Source of the DNA: Apostichopus japonicus
Taxonomy: Eukaryota; Echinodermata; Holothuroidea; Aspidochirotida; Stichopodidae
Reading direction: 5' to 3'
Length of the DNA stretch: 64,000 nt
Assembly (NCBI RefSeq): GCF_037975245.1
Contig: NC_092569.1
Span: 18,845,001-18,909,000 of the forward strand
Below the pieces are notes generated by a model, which was given only the letters and a program-made list of their open reading frames with translations, ran no database searches and was not told where the DNA came from. Positions 1-12,069 of the stretch are shown one piece after another. Each line of letters begins with the position of its first letter. Positions within the stretch are counted from its first letter, which is position 1. The position numbers and the translations under genes are program-made.

Positions 1-417
1 TTCGTGTTATCTTTCTGTTTTATGTTTTGTTATTTTCTTTTATGTTTCCTTTGTGTGTCTAAAGAATGTCTTATTATGTGTCCAAACTATCTGTTTAATA
101 TGTTTTTTAACCAAACAAAAAAGTGAAAATGAGATTCTATAACAACGTAATTACTTATAACAATTTTTAAAGCACTGATATTTTGAAAGACGCGTGTTGT
201 CAACTTGACCTAACGTGAGAAAATGATATTGCAATTCGCTTATCCAAATTGTCATTTTTCTGTCTTTCTTTGCTTCAGGGAGGGGAGGTGGAGGTGGAGG
301 GAAGGGGGGGGGGGTTGGACAGACGAAAATTGTCAAATTTGCATTTTCAGAAAATTATTTGCATATAAAGTTCAGGAACAATCCGAGCGATGTTTGAGCC
401 AGCGTCAACTGCAATGA

Positions 418-800
418 AGATGTAGGCTAAGATGTAGGCGATATGTAGGCTACGATGTAGGCGAGATGTAGGCTAAGATGTAGGCGAGATATAGGCTAAG
501 ATGTAGGCGATATGTAGGCTAAGATGTAGGCGATATGTAGGCTAAGATGTAGGCGACATACAGGCTAAGATGTAGGCTAAGATGTAGGCGAGATGTTGGC
601 TAAGATGTAGGCGAGATATAGGCTAAGATGTAGGCGATATGTAGGCTAAGATGTAGGCGATATGTAGGCTAAGATGTAGGCGACATTCAGGCTAAGATGT
701 AGGCGAGATGTAGGCTAAGATGTAGGCGAGATGTAGGCTAAGATGTAGGCTAAGATGTAGGCGAGATGTAGGCTAAGATGTAGGCGAGATGTAGGCCAAG
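418..800. repeat. Minisatellite, GATGTAGGC-type, ~380 bp
   Basis: A tandem array built from an 11-12 bp half-unit, GATGTAGGCTAA alternating with GATGTAGGCGA, giving a ~23 bp composite period. Variants ATATAGGC, ACATACAGGC and ATGTTGGC recur, and some variant blocks repeat in the same order, which indicates amplification of longer blocks. The array ends at GTAGGCCAAG just before ATCCCAGAGC. Confidence 0.95.
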
Positions 801-1272
801 ATCCCAGAGCATACAGAGCAAGAGAAAATATTTACATTTAATTATTGGAAGTGATATAAAGATGAGATTACGCTAGCTAAAACCTCACAATCTCCATATT
901 TATATGTATAATAGTAAATAAACGTAATATACCCAGTGTGTAGGCGAAGGCAATGGTATAAATATCTCTACGGACCTAAATACATCATCCAATATTGACA
1001 AAATAGTCCCTCTTAATAAGTGTGATATTAAACGTTGATTACCCCTCTGTTTAAAAACAGTGTGATTGCCTTGTAGATATGAAAGACGACTGCCAATGAA
1101 TTAGGTCAAGATTAACACTTGACATAGCTTTCCCATTTTCAGTATCACATATAGTTTATTAATATATCACATTGCAATATATAAACCATGTGTTTGTCAA
1201 TGGTATATTAGGGTGAATTCTGTAATGAGTTCTTAATTTCAACAATTAAAATAGACCTATAGACCTTGATTG

Positions 1273-1296
<24 letters not shown>
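1273..1296. repeat. (AT)n microsatellite
   Basis: About 24 bp of pure AT immediately before the ACAACCCACCA minisatellite. Confidence 0.95.
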
Positions 1297-1300
<4 letters not shown>

Positions 1301-1305
<5 letters not shown>

Positions 1306-1787
1306 GTCACAACCCACCATTTCATATATAGTTACAACCCATCATTTCAAGTATAGTTAAACCCACCATGTCAAGTACCATGGGAACCCACCAACTCAAG
1401 CATTGTTACAACCCACCATTCCAGACGTATAGTTGCAACCCACCATTTTAAGTATAGTTACAACCCACCATTTCTAATATAGTTACAACCCACCAACTGA
1501 AGCATTGTTACAACCCACCATATTAGACGTAAAGTTGCAACCCACCATTTCAAGTATAGTGACAACTCACCATTTCAACTTGAGTATAGTGACAACTCAC
1601 CATTTCAAGTATAGTTACAACCCACCATTTCAAGTATAGTTGAAAACCCCACCATATCAAGTATAGTGACAACTAGGCTATAGTTGCAACCCACCATTTC
1701 AAATATAGTTAGAACCCACCAACTCGAGCAATGTTACAACGCACCATTTCAGACGTATAGTTGCAACCCACCATTTGATGTATAGTT
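1301..1787. repeat. Minisatellite, ATAGTTACAACCCACCATTT-type, ~490 bp
   Basis: About 19 degenerate copies of a 22-28 bp unit with core ATAGTTACAACCCACCATTT plus a variable tail (CAAGT, CAGACGT or AACTCAAGC). The CAACTCAAGC-ATTGTTAC-type and CCAGACGTATAGTTGC-type variants alternate in blocks, again showing higher-order amplification. Confidence 0.93.
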
Positions 1788-2344
1788 TACGAATACATAC
1801 GAATACATCCTCATGTAAACTATTAAGGGAAGTCTCCAGAGATAACCTATAGTTTAAAGGTGAACGTCTTGCAAACCGGAAAACTTATAGAGACATTACC
1901 AGAAGAGAGAAAAGAGTAGAGTGGTGGAGAGAGAGAGAGATGTTACTTGATGTAACTTGAAGATTAGTCTAAGTAGGCTAATTATCATTCAAATATGTCC
2001 TCGGATTGCCATCGTGCGGGCATCCCTGTGTCATTTTTAGTAACACAAACTCAAACTCGAACTCATTTGACATGTTGCGGGTATCGTCAGAGTAGTAAAC
2101 AAGACCGAGGCCAACATGACGAATAATAATGTAACTGCAGCACGTATATAGTCAAACATGTACATGCTCCAGAAAACGACGAACAAGTTAGGTAACTATA
2201 TAGGCCTATACATTAACAAGGCATATAGTGACAGACACCAACTATACCATTGTTCATTGTTCAAACTTGTACTGAAATTAAAAACAGACAGTATTGTATA
2301 TGATGCGTGAACTTTCAACAATTTCGTGTTCCATTATGCCCAAT

Positions 2345-2712
2345 TTAAAGGGTGTGAAGACTCGCGCACAAAGAAACGTCTCATGCCGGTAATCTGACCT
2401 AGTTTCGAATGAGGTGTAACAGAAGTGTTAGACACCACCATCGATCCCAGAAAGTATACACACAGCTTGCTACCGTCGGTAATTAGACACTAGTGTACAC
2501 ACTGTACATACAGCTGCGGTCAATACCCACGCCACAGTGTACATAGCAGCGATGGACATCTCAGGTCTAGATAAAAGATAACAAGGTATCACGTTTCATT
2601 ACTGTCTGCATTTTGTAGCGACAAGAAGAAAACTTCACTTGCAAGTAACGGAAAGTTAACTTTTTTTTCAGAGCGCGGCACGCGGTTTGGGGCGAGTCTG
2701 CAATGCCTTTAA
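2345..2712 (+). mobile_element. TTAA-flanked MITE, copy 1
   Basis: The element is bounded by TTAA (2345-2348 and 2709-2712). Inside are inverted termini: AAAGGG-TGTGAAGACTCGC on the left and, read in reverse, AAAGGCATTGCAGACTCGC on the right. It has no coding capacity. The whole sequence recurs inverted at 36643-36980 at high identity (my visual estimate is around 85-90%). TTAA duplication is typical of piggyBac-type cut-and-paste, but the termini do not start with the usual CCY, so the superfamily is left open. Confidence 0.8.
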
Positions 2713-2898
2713 GACATGGGGGGGGGGGTCATTGAGGCGTTAAGGTAACACCGACATGTATTCACCCCTGTCGCCTCACATTTGTATAGGCTCGACTATG
2801 GTCGTTAGACATGATATGTTCCAATACCATTTCTTATACACCTTTTTGTTGATAACAATGACAGCGTTCTGATAATCCATCCATGACGGACAGATCTG

Positions 2899-2983
2899 CT
2901 TATTAGACTATTTAGTCCAGTCACTTTAGTTGGCGAACCTCAGCTTCTTTAAAAGGTCATTTCGCAAAAATTAGAAGCTCTTT
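2899..2983 (+). repeat. CCTTTAA MITE family, right-end fragment
   Basis: Carries the right-end landmarks TTAGACTATTTAGTCCAGTC, AACCTCAGCT and TTTAAAAGGTCATTTCGC, shared with 15310-15392, 34112-34190, 42640-42700 (inverted) and 45735-45800. The left end with TGACGTCA is not recognisable nearby. Confidence 0.6.
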
Positions 2984-4310
2984 TTTATGAATACAACCTG
3001 AACTAAATAGCAATATTGTTTAATTGTCTACAAAATATTAAACTGATGTTCTACGCCTGGGATCATCTTTAAATAAAATAAAAAATATGTATAGGTACCA
3101 ACTTGAATTTCTTTCATTACATTTGTTCATATCAGTTTCGTAAAAGAATATACTTAATAATTGTTTTAAAAATGTTTAAAGGAAAGAACATTCATGGACT
3201 GAAGTAATAATGATGCTACAATTTTTGAACTTGCTCAAAGTCGCCGTTCTGTTGCAAGAGGGAACCACGAGGTTAATACATGATATCCTAAACGGGAGGG
3301 GAAAAAAACAAAAGTTGAGTTGCGTCAATGACTTGCCGGCTGTATCTAGAGTATGTTATAAGTAGGTTAATGATCATGTTTGCATTCATAGTCTCTTTGT
3401 TTTCAGTATGCGTCTCATTACCAGCACTAAATAGGCCTAAACGTGATTACTTACCTACCCGTATCTTTATCGAGCTTATTCCATTGAAGAAAACATTTGT
3501 CGTTAGAATCCTCACGTTCCCATTTCGAATTTGCATGTTCCGGATGTTGGAAAGAGACTTAAAGCAAAATATCTTCTCCAACACCCGAGGGCATTCGTTT
3601 GCGTCAAAGTGACATCTCCTTTTCCCTATCCCTACTCCAAATACACACATGCGAAGATTTTTGCATATATAAAAAAAAATACCATTAAACCACAAATATA
3701 TCCAAAGCAAAACAAATATTTTCTTAACAGTTTCATATGATCATATAATATCATATTTGTATAATTAGCTTTGACTCTCCTTTTATAACGAACAGTCTGG
3801 ATTAACTGAGACGTACCGTATGAAATTACTATACCAACCAATCTGATCCTTTGTACGGGGTGAGGTGGTGGGGGTGGTGGAGGGGGGTGGCTAATATGTT
3901 ATGTCTTCGAGGGGTCAAGGGGAGAGGCAGAGCCTCTCATATGGGAGAATATGTGGCAAAAATGAGGAAACTTGCAAGATGCCAGATGCAAAATTTTGCT
4001 ATATTTTGCAACTATTGAAACAATGTTGAAGAATTTTCGACTGTTAACGTTGTAACGTACATACATAAAGTAAAGTAGCATGTTTTGTATCATATTCTGT
4101 CTGCCAATGGGGGCTGAGCAAGCCCCTCTCCCCCCCCCTCCCCCAGAAGTATATATAGGCCTATACGTAGTTGCGTCACAGTTGTGCACTTGACTATAGC
4201 CTATATTTCAACATGTAACGTACAATGGAACATGATATAATACTATTTTCAATCTATATATATAATTATGTATATATAAATCCGGTTTCGAACCTCTAGA
4301 CATATAATCA
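2984..4310. other. Non-coding stretch, no gene seen
   Basis: AT-rich DNA with a GGTGGTGGGGGTGG stretch near 3865-3890 and a C tract near 4131. Open frames of 69-96 codons lack recognisable motifs and overlap on both strands. Confidence 0.6.
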
Positions 4311-4381
4311 GCGTTCATAGCCTAGTGGTTAGGGTGTCCGTATATGAATCGAGTGGCCCGGGATCGAATCCCGGTGGAGGC
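4311..4381 (+). repeat. tRNA-like sequence, probably a tRNA-derived SINE head or tRNA pseudogene
   Basis: The A-box region TAGCCTAGTGGTTAGGG and the B-box GGATCGAATCC are at tRNA spacing. The T-arm CCGGG-ATCGAAT-CCCGG pairs perfectly, and the acceptor strands GCGTTCA and TGGAGGC pair at six of seven positions allowing one G-U. No normal anticodon stem can be folded, so it is not called a functional tRNA gene. The downstream sequence is AT-rich, as expected for a SINE body, but a SINE end and target duplication were not found. Confidence 0.55.
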
Positions 4382-6019
4382 TAGAAGTATTTATAGTTAT
4401 ATATAGGTTACTCCCGGGGCAACCTTACCCCCATTTCCCATACCCCGCCAATTTTCAGCTTCAGTTTCTTAACATTGAAAAAAGTGATGATGTGATAATG
4501 CCATGCATGAATTGCACACTGTTTGACACGGTAACCATGAATAGAAACATCGCCATCTATTTATTTTTACTGAAAGAAAAAAAAGGAACATCCCGATACA
4601 AATAAAATTCCTATATTTTTTTTTACGATCTTTCTACCCTATGAACGTGCCGCTGTTCTTTAGGGTATCGCACCTCCCTCTGTAAATTACAGTAAGTAAG
4701 AACAGAGCAGAGGTATAACGAGGAATGTAATAATGGGCAGATGACGATGTCGTAACGACGGACAGTGAGTCAAAATCAGAAGCGCAGACAAAAACATATT
4801 TTCTGATTACAACACAACTGAAGTTTCCCACGATGGACAGGTGACTGTGGGGGCGGCAGGATGTGGGAGGGAGTGTGTGACTTGGTAGCGTTTGGAGTAA
4901 AGATCTTATACCCATTTTCATGCGTTTAATATCCAATAAGAAGGCTGCAATCATGCGTTTATGTATTCATACTGTAAGGCAACTGCATTCCGCAAAAGCA
5001 ACAACCCCATTTCATTACCGGTAGGAACGTTCGGTGCAATGGTGCATGGAGCTGGGTTTGGGTTGTTTTTCCTCTCTTCTGAATAGCAGCTCCGATCCCT
5101 GATTGATGTAACAATTTTTTGAGATGATGAAAGTATTAGGCTGAACGGGGGGTTGTTAAATGGGTGAGCACGGTGGGACGCAATGGGACACAGTTCATTA
5201 GGACATATGAGAGAGTGGCTTAATCGCCACCAAAATTTGACCAGTACTATAGTTATACATCTCTACTACTGCAAGGTGACCCTTGCTTATCTGGCGTAGG
5301 AGGGTATGTCTGCTTGGTGGTGGTGGTGGTGTGTGTGTGGGGGGGGTACACTGTTTGGGAATGCAGGGGTTCGCTTACTGCGAGGGTCCCCTGCAGTTGT
5401 AATCCATAAATGCATCTCAGAGAGAGGAACTACTCGGTTTCTCTCTCAGTATTTATGTGAAATTATGAAGCGGTGGTGCAATGGGGGGGGGGGGGGGTGG
5501 GGGTGTTAGGGGTTTTCCGGGGGGAATTTTTTTTTATAGCAATGCCATAATAGAGACAAGTTAAATCTCCATCATTCAGTCCCCAAAAATTATGGATAAG
5601 TGTAGATAACGAATGTTCTTTTCTTTCAAATCAATTTTAAAATAGTATCGTATTAAATGTCTTGAATGTCCCTTTAATTCCAACTTTACCGATGACCTTA
5701 TGACCTTCGTCACCTCGTCGCATGTCTTATAGTTAACTTCATACATTGTTTTAATGATGATATTAAATGTCCTTTTAACTTGATATTCAATGACAGAGTA
5801 CCAAAGATTCTAATAATTTGTCCATTTGTCATTGTCAAATATTTAGCCTACATTTTAATGTGTTATTTTAGGTCATTATAACAGTGTTTTAGTCTTCGTA
5901 TTGACTTGCTAGGTCCTTCTGATGATTTTATTGGCAAAATATTTAGTCTTGATAAGTAAAAAAAAAATGTTTAGTGGATATTAATATAAAGTTATTGAAA
6001 TTTTCAAGATATATCTTTT
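4382..6019. other. Non-coding stretch, no gene seen
   Basis: Contains G tracts (5340-5347, 5484-5497) and TGG repeats at 5317-5330. The 106-codon minus-strand frame at 4634-4954 has no recognisable domain. Confidence 0.6.
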
Positions 6020-6240
6020 GCATGCTCCTTTAAGGCTAAATTGATGGTGACGTCAACTCCTGGGGTGAAGGCCGTTTGAATGTTAAGGTTAATCCATCCC
6101 GTTAAACCTTCTAACAACTCAACCAACACATGTTCGTTTAACTTCATATATAAACAACTGAGAACCCTTGGATGATATCCAACACTATTTGGCCTTGACA
6201 AATTTTGTAATGTGTTGAAAACATGGCATGACATTTCAGA
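6020..6240 (+). repeat. CCTTTAA MITE family, left-end partial copy
   Basis: Begins GCATGCTCCTTTAAGGC, then a near-CRE GTGACGTCAAC. It also shares CTTGGATGATATCCAACACT and TTGGCCTTGACAAA with the copy at 22213-22581 (CTTGGATGGCGTCCAACACT, TTGTCCTTGACAAA). A 76-residue minus-strand frame through it is incidental: other copies are closed. Confidence 0.65.
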
Positions 6241-6819
6241 CTTTTTTTCTTTCTTTTTTCTTCTTCTTCTTACGCTTAAACTTGCTCACATTGAATATTC
6301 AAGATGGCGCTGTCAAATCATTTTAATTATTTCAAATCTCAAGTTCATCATTTCAGCGTTCCGCACAGTCTTTGGTGAATGCGATAATTCCTGCTCAAGA
6401 ATACCATGTGCAGTTACGCGCATTAAAAGTACAGTCATCTTTTTCACGACTAGCATACATATAGACTTAATAACTTTTCCATGAAAAAGACGAGTCCTTT
6501 TAATTACTTAATAGAATGGTCGCGTGAGAAAGGTGCCTCCCGTATAGTCGTCGTCGCCTAGGCGAATAGTAGTCTCAATCAGCTGTGAATTCTTGTAAAG
6601 AAGTTTTATTCCCTCTATAATTTCTTAGAATTTTAAAATTGTGATGGCAATGTCATGCTATAAATATATAACCATTCATTCGCTCAGGGATCGTATTGCA
6701 CAAGTCAAATCTTGAGCCTGCGGGTGCCTTGATTGACAATGTATTTCTCCGCTCTAATAAGAACTAATGGGCCTCTTTCATTATCTAGACGGCTTACTCA
6801 ACCAAATGGTTTAAGGAAA

Positions 6820-6856
6820 ACAGAGGAAGAAGAAGAAGAATAAGAAGAAGAAGATA
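6820..6856. repeat. (GAA)n-rich purine tract
   Basis: Interrupted AGA/GAA repeats followed by poly-A. Confidence 0.85.
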
Positions 6857-7717
6857 TAAAAAAAAAAAATCCATCATCTTTTAGCCCTTTTCGATTCATT
6901 TTTAATTTATTCTCTAGACATCTGTTTCTATGCAGGACTGATTTTCTTGGAAAAGCTATAAAAGCAAAAGACAGGCATTTTTCTTTCTTTCTCTCTCTCC
7001 ACACCTCTCCCCACCTCCTCCCCCACCCCCCCCCAACTCTCTCTGTCTTCTCTTCTTTATTGTTCTCATTCTTTTCTCTTTTTGGAATTCAGGTGACATT
7101 TTTCTCTGTGGTGTATCGATATTTCTGGCGTGCTCCCTCCGGGTAACATTGTAGGCGTCATGGAAGTTCATTCAGGGAGACAATCCGACCACTCGAACAT
7201 TTCCAGGAATTGATGGATGTTCTATAGCTTTAAAGCTTTTCGATTGGTGGTGATTAGTTTTATGGATGGGAAAATCTTTCTAATATAGAAAATGTATAAC
7301 TTCCCCCGGATAATACAGCTACGTCAATAGTGTTAATCGTTGTCACTTCAATGAGTGAATCAAAATATGTTATACAAATAAATACACAGCTGTCGATTAG
7401 CTTGTATTATATACTGGTGTGTGACGGGATACTTCGCGATCCAGTGTTAATTAAACTCACACCGCTTGACACACGCGTAAATCATGAGTAGTGTAGACCA
7501 TTTCATGTATATAGCCTATGTTCAAAGTGTTTTAAGCACACAGCTTGTTGTTGCAGTTACGCGTATATTCATATGTCAATAACAACACGACATCACGGTG
7601 CTTCTATAGTATTTCTGTCGAACAATCTTCCATTTATGTTGTGTTTGACGTGACTGTGATATTAAATGTAAACCATTTGGGAAAAGTCTGAAAAAATTGA
7701 AGGCACGAGCCCCCATG

Positions 7718-7788
7718 CCACCCCCTCCCGTGGTTACTGCCATGGCAACAGGACACCCCCCTCCCGTGGTTTCTGCCCGGCATCAGGA
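7718..7788. repeat. Tandem duplication, 2 x ~36 bp, C-rich
   Basis: Two adjacent copies of CACCCCCTCCCGTGGTT-CTGCC-GGCA-CAGGA. The first copy contains CTGCCATGGCAACAGG, which resembles half of an RFX X-box. Confidence 0.85.
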
Positions 7789-8117
7789 CACCCACATAAT
7801 AACAAAATGGTAGACACATGACATGACCTGTATTAATCAATTTATCGCGTTAAAGGAGGACGATCATATTCTAGCTTCTAGCTTAGCCGAAAGCTTGCTG
7901 CTGAGCTGCAGGTAGCGAACGTGCGATTCTGCCGATTCCACCGTGTTTGAATGACTGCCATTTCGTTAATGTTCATTAGATTTGGTTGAAATTTCGTCAG
8001 TCGTTTGTGTGAGTCGAGTTTACATACATGCGATCATATTTTATCAATTTGAAGGTCATTTGAGGTCATTTTCTGAAAATGTGAAAAATGATACTCCTCC
8101 TAGAGCATTGGTCAAAA

Positions 8118-8698
8118 TCTGCTGAAATGTTGTGGATATATAACGTTTGGATGGTGGTGAACTAAAGTTGTTCAGGAAAAATATTATTGTCGTCATGTGA
8201 GGGACCCAAAACAGGGCCTTCTGTAAAGTTTTCAGTGATGATGAAATATAGGTCACAGGTTATATAAATTGACATAACACTTTGTTTTTCAACTTTTTTA
8301 GTATTCATGACCAGTGTGTTTTTTGGTGTGAGTATATAGCAAAATGTCTTCCACCTTAATTTCCCGTCATTTTTGGGAAATAATTCCACCCGAGAGAGAC
8401 CTGATCAACTCAAATATGGAATTGTTATTCAGGCTTCCTATCTAGTTCAATGTCATTCTCTGTAGAAAGACTACTTGGCAGATTTGCAGTTTTAACAGCT
8501 TGTGTGTGGAATACGACATGTGAGAGTTACCATATAATGATGGAGCCGACTCTAATTTCAGATCTATAACGAAATTTCTCTGTGGTACGTCGATTGTAAA
8601 GAAGTTCGAGGTATTTATATTATTGTATGAGTGTAATTTTCGTGAGCAATTTTGGGTCATCACAAATCAAACGTTATATCCACAACATTTCAGCGGAT
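8118..8698. repeat. Inverted repeat arms (~31 bp) flanking ~520 bp
   Basis: Arm 1 (8118-8149) reads TCTGCTGAAATGTTGTGG then ATATATAACGTTTG. Arm 2 (8668-8698) is its reverse complement apart from a two-base deletion and one or two changes. The interior has no coding frame of note. It could be a long-terminal-inverted-repeat element or two oppositely inserted copies of one repeat. Confidence 0.65.
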
Positions 8699-10513
8699 GA
8701 AGACTTTTTTATTATACGTTTTTTTTTTTCTATTATTGCATGAATGAAAACTACAAAGTGCATATACCGTTGTTTCTTTGTTTTTGAAATGTGGCGGCAT
8801 AGTTTATCCCTAGTAATAAGTACAACGATCTTTTTGTAAATAATATGTTCGTGACAGTGTTTCCACGTTGAAGGAAATGACTTCCCAGAATACGACAATA
8901 TCGGAAATTATTCGGTGACTAACATTAGGGGCGGTTCGTATACACCCTATAGGGCTAACAACTGTTGAAATCAGTCCATTTCCGGGGGAAAAGTTACAAA
9001 ACTTTTTCATGATATCTTACAACATTTCACGCGGAAGAGTCAACTTGATCCATGTTTTCAGCAAGGTTATTTATTGCCAATATTATGAGGGTGGGTAGAC
9101 ATCTTAAATGAGGCTGAAAAGTTTGTCTAGCGTATATGAATTGTTACCGTAATGATATCCTTAATTCATAAATGATAGTAGTTAAACATAACAACAACAA
9201 AATCAAGTCTAGGTTAGCAGTCAATAAAACAAATGGGGCGATCAGTAAAAGTTAATTTAGTTGAACTATTTACGAGAAACCCTCCTTTAAGACTTAACAA
9301 AACACATTCCTTACGAAATCACCCATATTTATTCAATTAGCTATCTTGTGGCAAGCCCTGTTTCTAAGACTTGCTAACCCCATTCCATTCCAGATGTTTG
9401 GTCTCCTATACCCAACCCCACTTATAGTCGCCACGCACTACACCCATACCATACTGTACCTGGTACACCGCAGTTTTTTCGCTCTCCGAGTTTGTGCTTA
9501 TTGCGCCTTTACCAAAGAAATGAAAGAACTGTTCTTCGCGGTGGGTATCCTGTGTCTATATGTACTGGACAGGGAATTTGATTTTAGTTTTTAAAAGAAA
9601 ATGACAAAAAAAAAAGAGAAGCTTAATGTAGCTGTGGAAAGGTGACATTTTCTCGATCCCCTATGGGACACTAAATATTTCAGTCGAATGCATTTATTTA
9701 TTCACTTATTTAGTTTAAGTTTTGTCCAGTTATTCAAGTATCGTTTCTTGGGGAAATAGTATTAATCATTATAACCTACATCGGGCATGGTCGTTCACTC
9801 TACATCAGCGAAAGTACAAGCCAACCCATTCTCTGATGCAATTATGAACGGTATTTGGACTTCGTAGAAAAATATGAATCAATCATTTTGAAGGTGGAAA
9901 AAATAGCCCTGCGTCTCAACTACACTCACGAACTGAGATGCGGAGGATGAAAAATCCCAGGTCGTGGTTTTACCAGAACGCGAGATAGCCTTCCGAAAAG
10001 TACAAGTGACCTCTGACGCTACGGGGCGGCCAGACAAGCATGTCGCATATAGGAAATAAACGGCTGTATCTCTCTGCATGGTGACATTCTCTTAGCAGAC
10101 AACCTATGACTAAATGTGACATAATGCGATGGACTAGAGCGGTGGCGCACTGCTGTGCAGCAGGGGTGTGTGCGGTCTCTCTATTCTCGTTACACACTGG
10201 CTGATGGGGTGCGTGCTTTGTGGCGGAAAGGGGCCAATGTACTAAGTGAAAATCCGGTGTGTCTGAAAAACATACTTGAATGTCTTGTAAATACGGAAGG
10301 AAAAAGAGTATTAAAATTTAGAATTTAGACATGTTAAATGTATGCAAGAAAATTGATATCTGCATTAGAAAATATAATATAGTCTTTATTAAATACAATT
10401 CGAAATATCTGACTATATAATTTCAGATAGGCCTATGTCATTTACAAATTTAGACATATGAACCAAAATTTGAGAGATTTGTTTTAAAATTTTCATCATT
10501 CAGCATATTCTTT
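8699..10513. other. Non-coding stretch, no gene seen
   Basis: Only short unsupported frames; poly-A near 9607. No repeat structure noticed. Confidence 0.55.
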
Positions 10514-10817
10514 GGGGGCAGGCGGGTTATGAGGGTTGAGAGGTTACTTTATAGGGGATGGATTTGTGGTTTAGAGTTGGGGTTGAGGGTTGGGGTGAAG
10601 GGTTGAGGGTTGAGGATTGGGGTTGAGGGTTGGGTTGAGGGCTGGGGTTGAGGGTTGAGGATTGGGGTGAAGGGTTGAGGTTGAGGTTGGGGGTAGGGGT
10701 TAAGGGTTGGGGTTAAGGGTTGGGGTTGAGGGTTGGGGTTGAGGGCTGAAGTTGATGGTTGGAGTGTGAGTTGAAGGCTGAGGGTACAGAGGCTTGGGTG
10801 AAAGTTATAGGATGAGG
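10514..10817 (+). repeat. G-rich degenerate repeat (GGGTTGAGGGTTGGGGT)n
   Basis: A long run of GGGTTGAGGGTTGGGG-type repeats with GGGTTAAGGG variants, strongly G on the plus strand. Runs of three to four G at short spacing make it able to form G-quadruplexes. The same motif continues at 11218-11275 on the other side of the hAT-type MITE at 10826-11209, so the MITE interrupted the array. Confidence 0.9.
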
Positions 10818-10825
10818 GTTGTCCT

Positions 10826-11209
10826 CATAGACGTAGGAGCCTAGTTTGATTTGGGGGGCTGTAACGACTTGCCCGAAAAATATAACCAAAATTTTTCGCC
10901 CGCTCCGCTCGCGTTCAACATCTTAATGTGCATATCATATAGGTATGCATCGGTTACTACATCGCATGCCAATAACTTACAATCATTTGCCGTGTAATAA
11001 CCCTTCCATATTGGTTAGAATTATTGGGGAAGTCGTTACAATAATGATGATCATAATAATATCAGGTTAACCATTGAAAAACACATTGCAAATTATTTTT
11101 CTTTCAGTAGGTGCCCGAAAAATTCTCAGCACATTGCCCGAATTTTCACAAAAATTTTGGTTGGGGGGCTGCAGCCCCCAGCCCCCCCCCCCCGCCTCCT
11201 ACGCCTATG
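10826..11209. mobile_element. Non-autonomous hAT-type MITE (384 bp), family CATAGGCGTAGGAG, copy 1
   Basis: Terminal inverted repeats are CATAGACGTAGGAG (10826-10839) and CTCCTACGCCTATG (11196-11209), 13 of 14 bp matching. They are flanked by an exact 8-bp target duplication GTTGTCCT (10818-10825 and 11210-11217). The 8-bp duplication with short TIRs is the hAT signature. The interior starts with a G tract and CTTGCCCGAAAAATAT and ends CACATTGCCCGAATTTTCAC, then poly-C. No transposase is encoded. It sits inside the G-rich array. Confidence 0.92.
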
Positions 11210-11217
11210 GTTGTCCT

Positions 11218-11275
11218 TGATGGTTGAAAGTTGCGAGTTGAGGGTTAATTTGTGGTTGGGGGTTACGATATAGTT
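11218..11275 (+). repeat. Right remnant of the G-rich repeat array
   Basis: GATGGTTGAAAGTTGCGAG then TTGAGGGTTA and GGTTGGGGGTTACG continue the array interrupted by the MITE at 10826-11209. Confidence 0.75.
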
Positions 11276-12069
11276 GCATGGTGTTGGTCTTAGCATGAGG
11301 ACAGTTTGAATTATACTCCGTTTTAATTGGACATTTACATGAGCTGATTTCATTCCCAATGACAGATTGCTGTTGAAGCCAGACATGAGAAGATGGACAT
11401 ATGGTTGTGGGAGGGGTTACAATTCCTGAGTTCGGTCCGGAGGAACATGGGATAAATAATAATGTACTGCCATTTTCATAATGTACCTATATAACACCTC
11501 AAATTAGGAGATAATTATCACCCGGGTCCGATCTAGTTTTCGATCGACACAACCGTCCATCTGGATGATCCCGAGTCGAAGACACTGTAAGAACGACGAA
11601 GAAAACTGCTGCAGTTCTAGGATAAGTCCAAGAAGCTTCTTGGTTCAAGTCTAACAAAGAGCTAAGAAAACGTAGCTGATAATAAAAGGAGAACTGAGAA
11701 TAATTTGCAGTTATGCTGAGACTTAATACACTTTTAAGATATATGGATCAGCGTGAAATTGAATTTATGAAGAATTAAAGCTCAAAACTTGATTGGATTT
11801 ATTTCACATCTGGTTGTGGCTGATTAATATATATATCATGATTATAATACCGTCCATTTAAAATGAAAAAAAAGGGAGGAGAGGGGGGAGGTGTCTTGGT
11901 TGTGTGAAGGCGGTTCCCTTTAAATTGAATACGTTAAAATGTGAATTCTGATAATACATTAAGTACACAAGAAAGGTTGTGCATTACTTTTCTTGGTCTG
12001 GGTGTGTGTGTATGTGTGTGCGTATGCAGACCCACTCGACATTCTAGGACCCGAGCCTCTTTGAAATCA

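Noticed and set aside
418-1787. CRISPR-like array
   Set aside because: Repeats are contiguous and degenerate without unique spacers, and the DNA is eukaryotic.
4311-4381. Functional tRNA gene
   Set aside because: The anticodon stem does not pair; only A-box, B-box, T-arm and most of the acceptor survive.
6004-6234. 76-codon minus-strand frame
   Set aside because: Lies wholly in a CCTTTAA MITE-family copy; homologous copies at 15.1 and 22.2 kb have stops in the same register.
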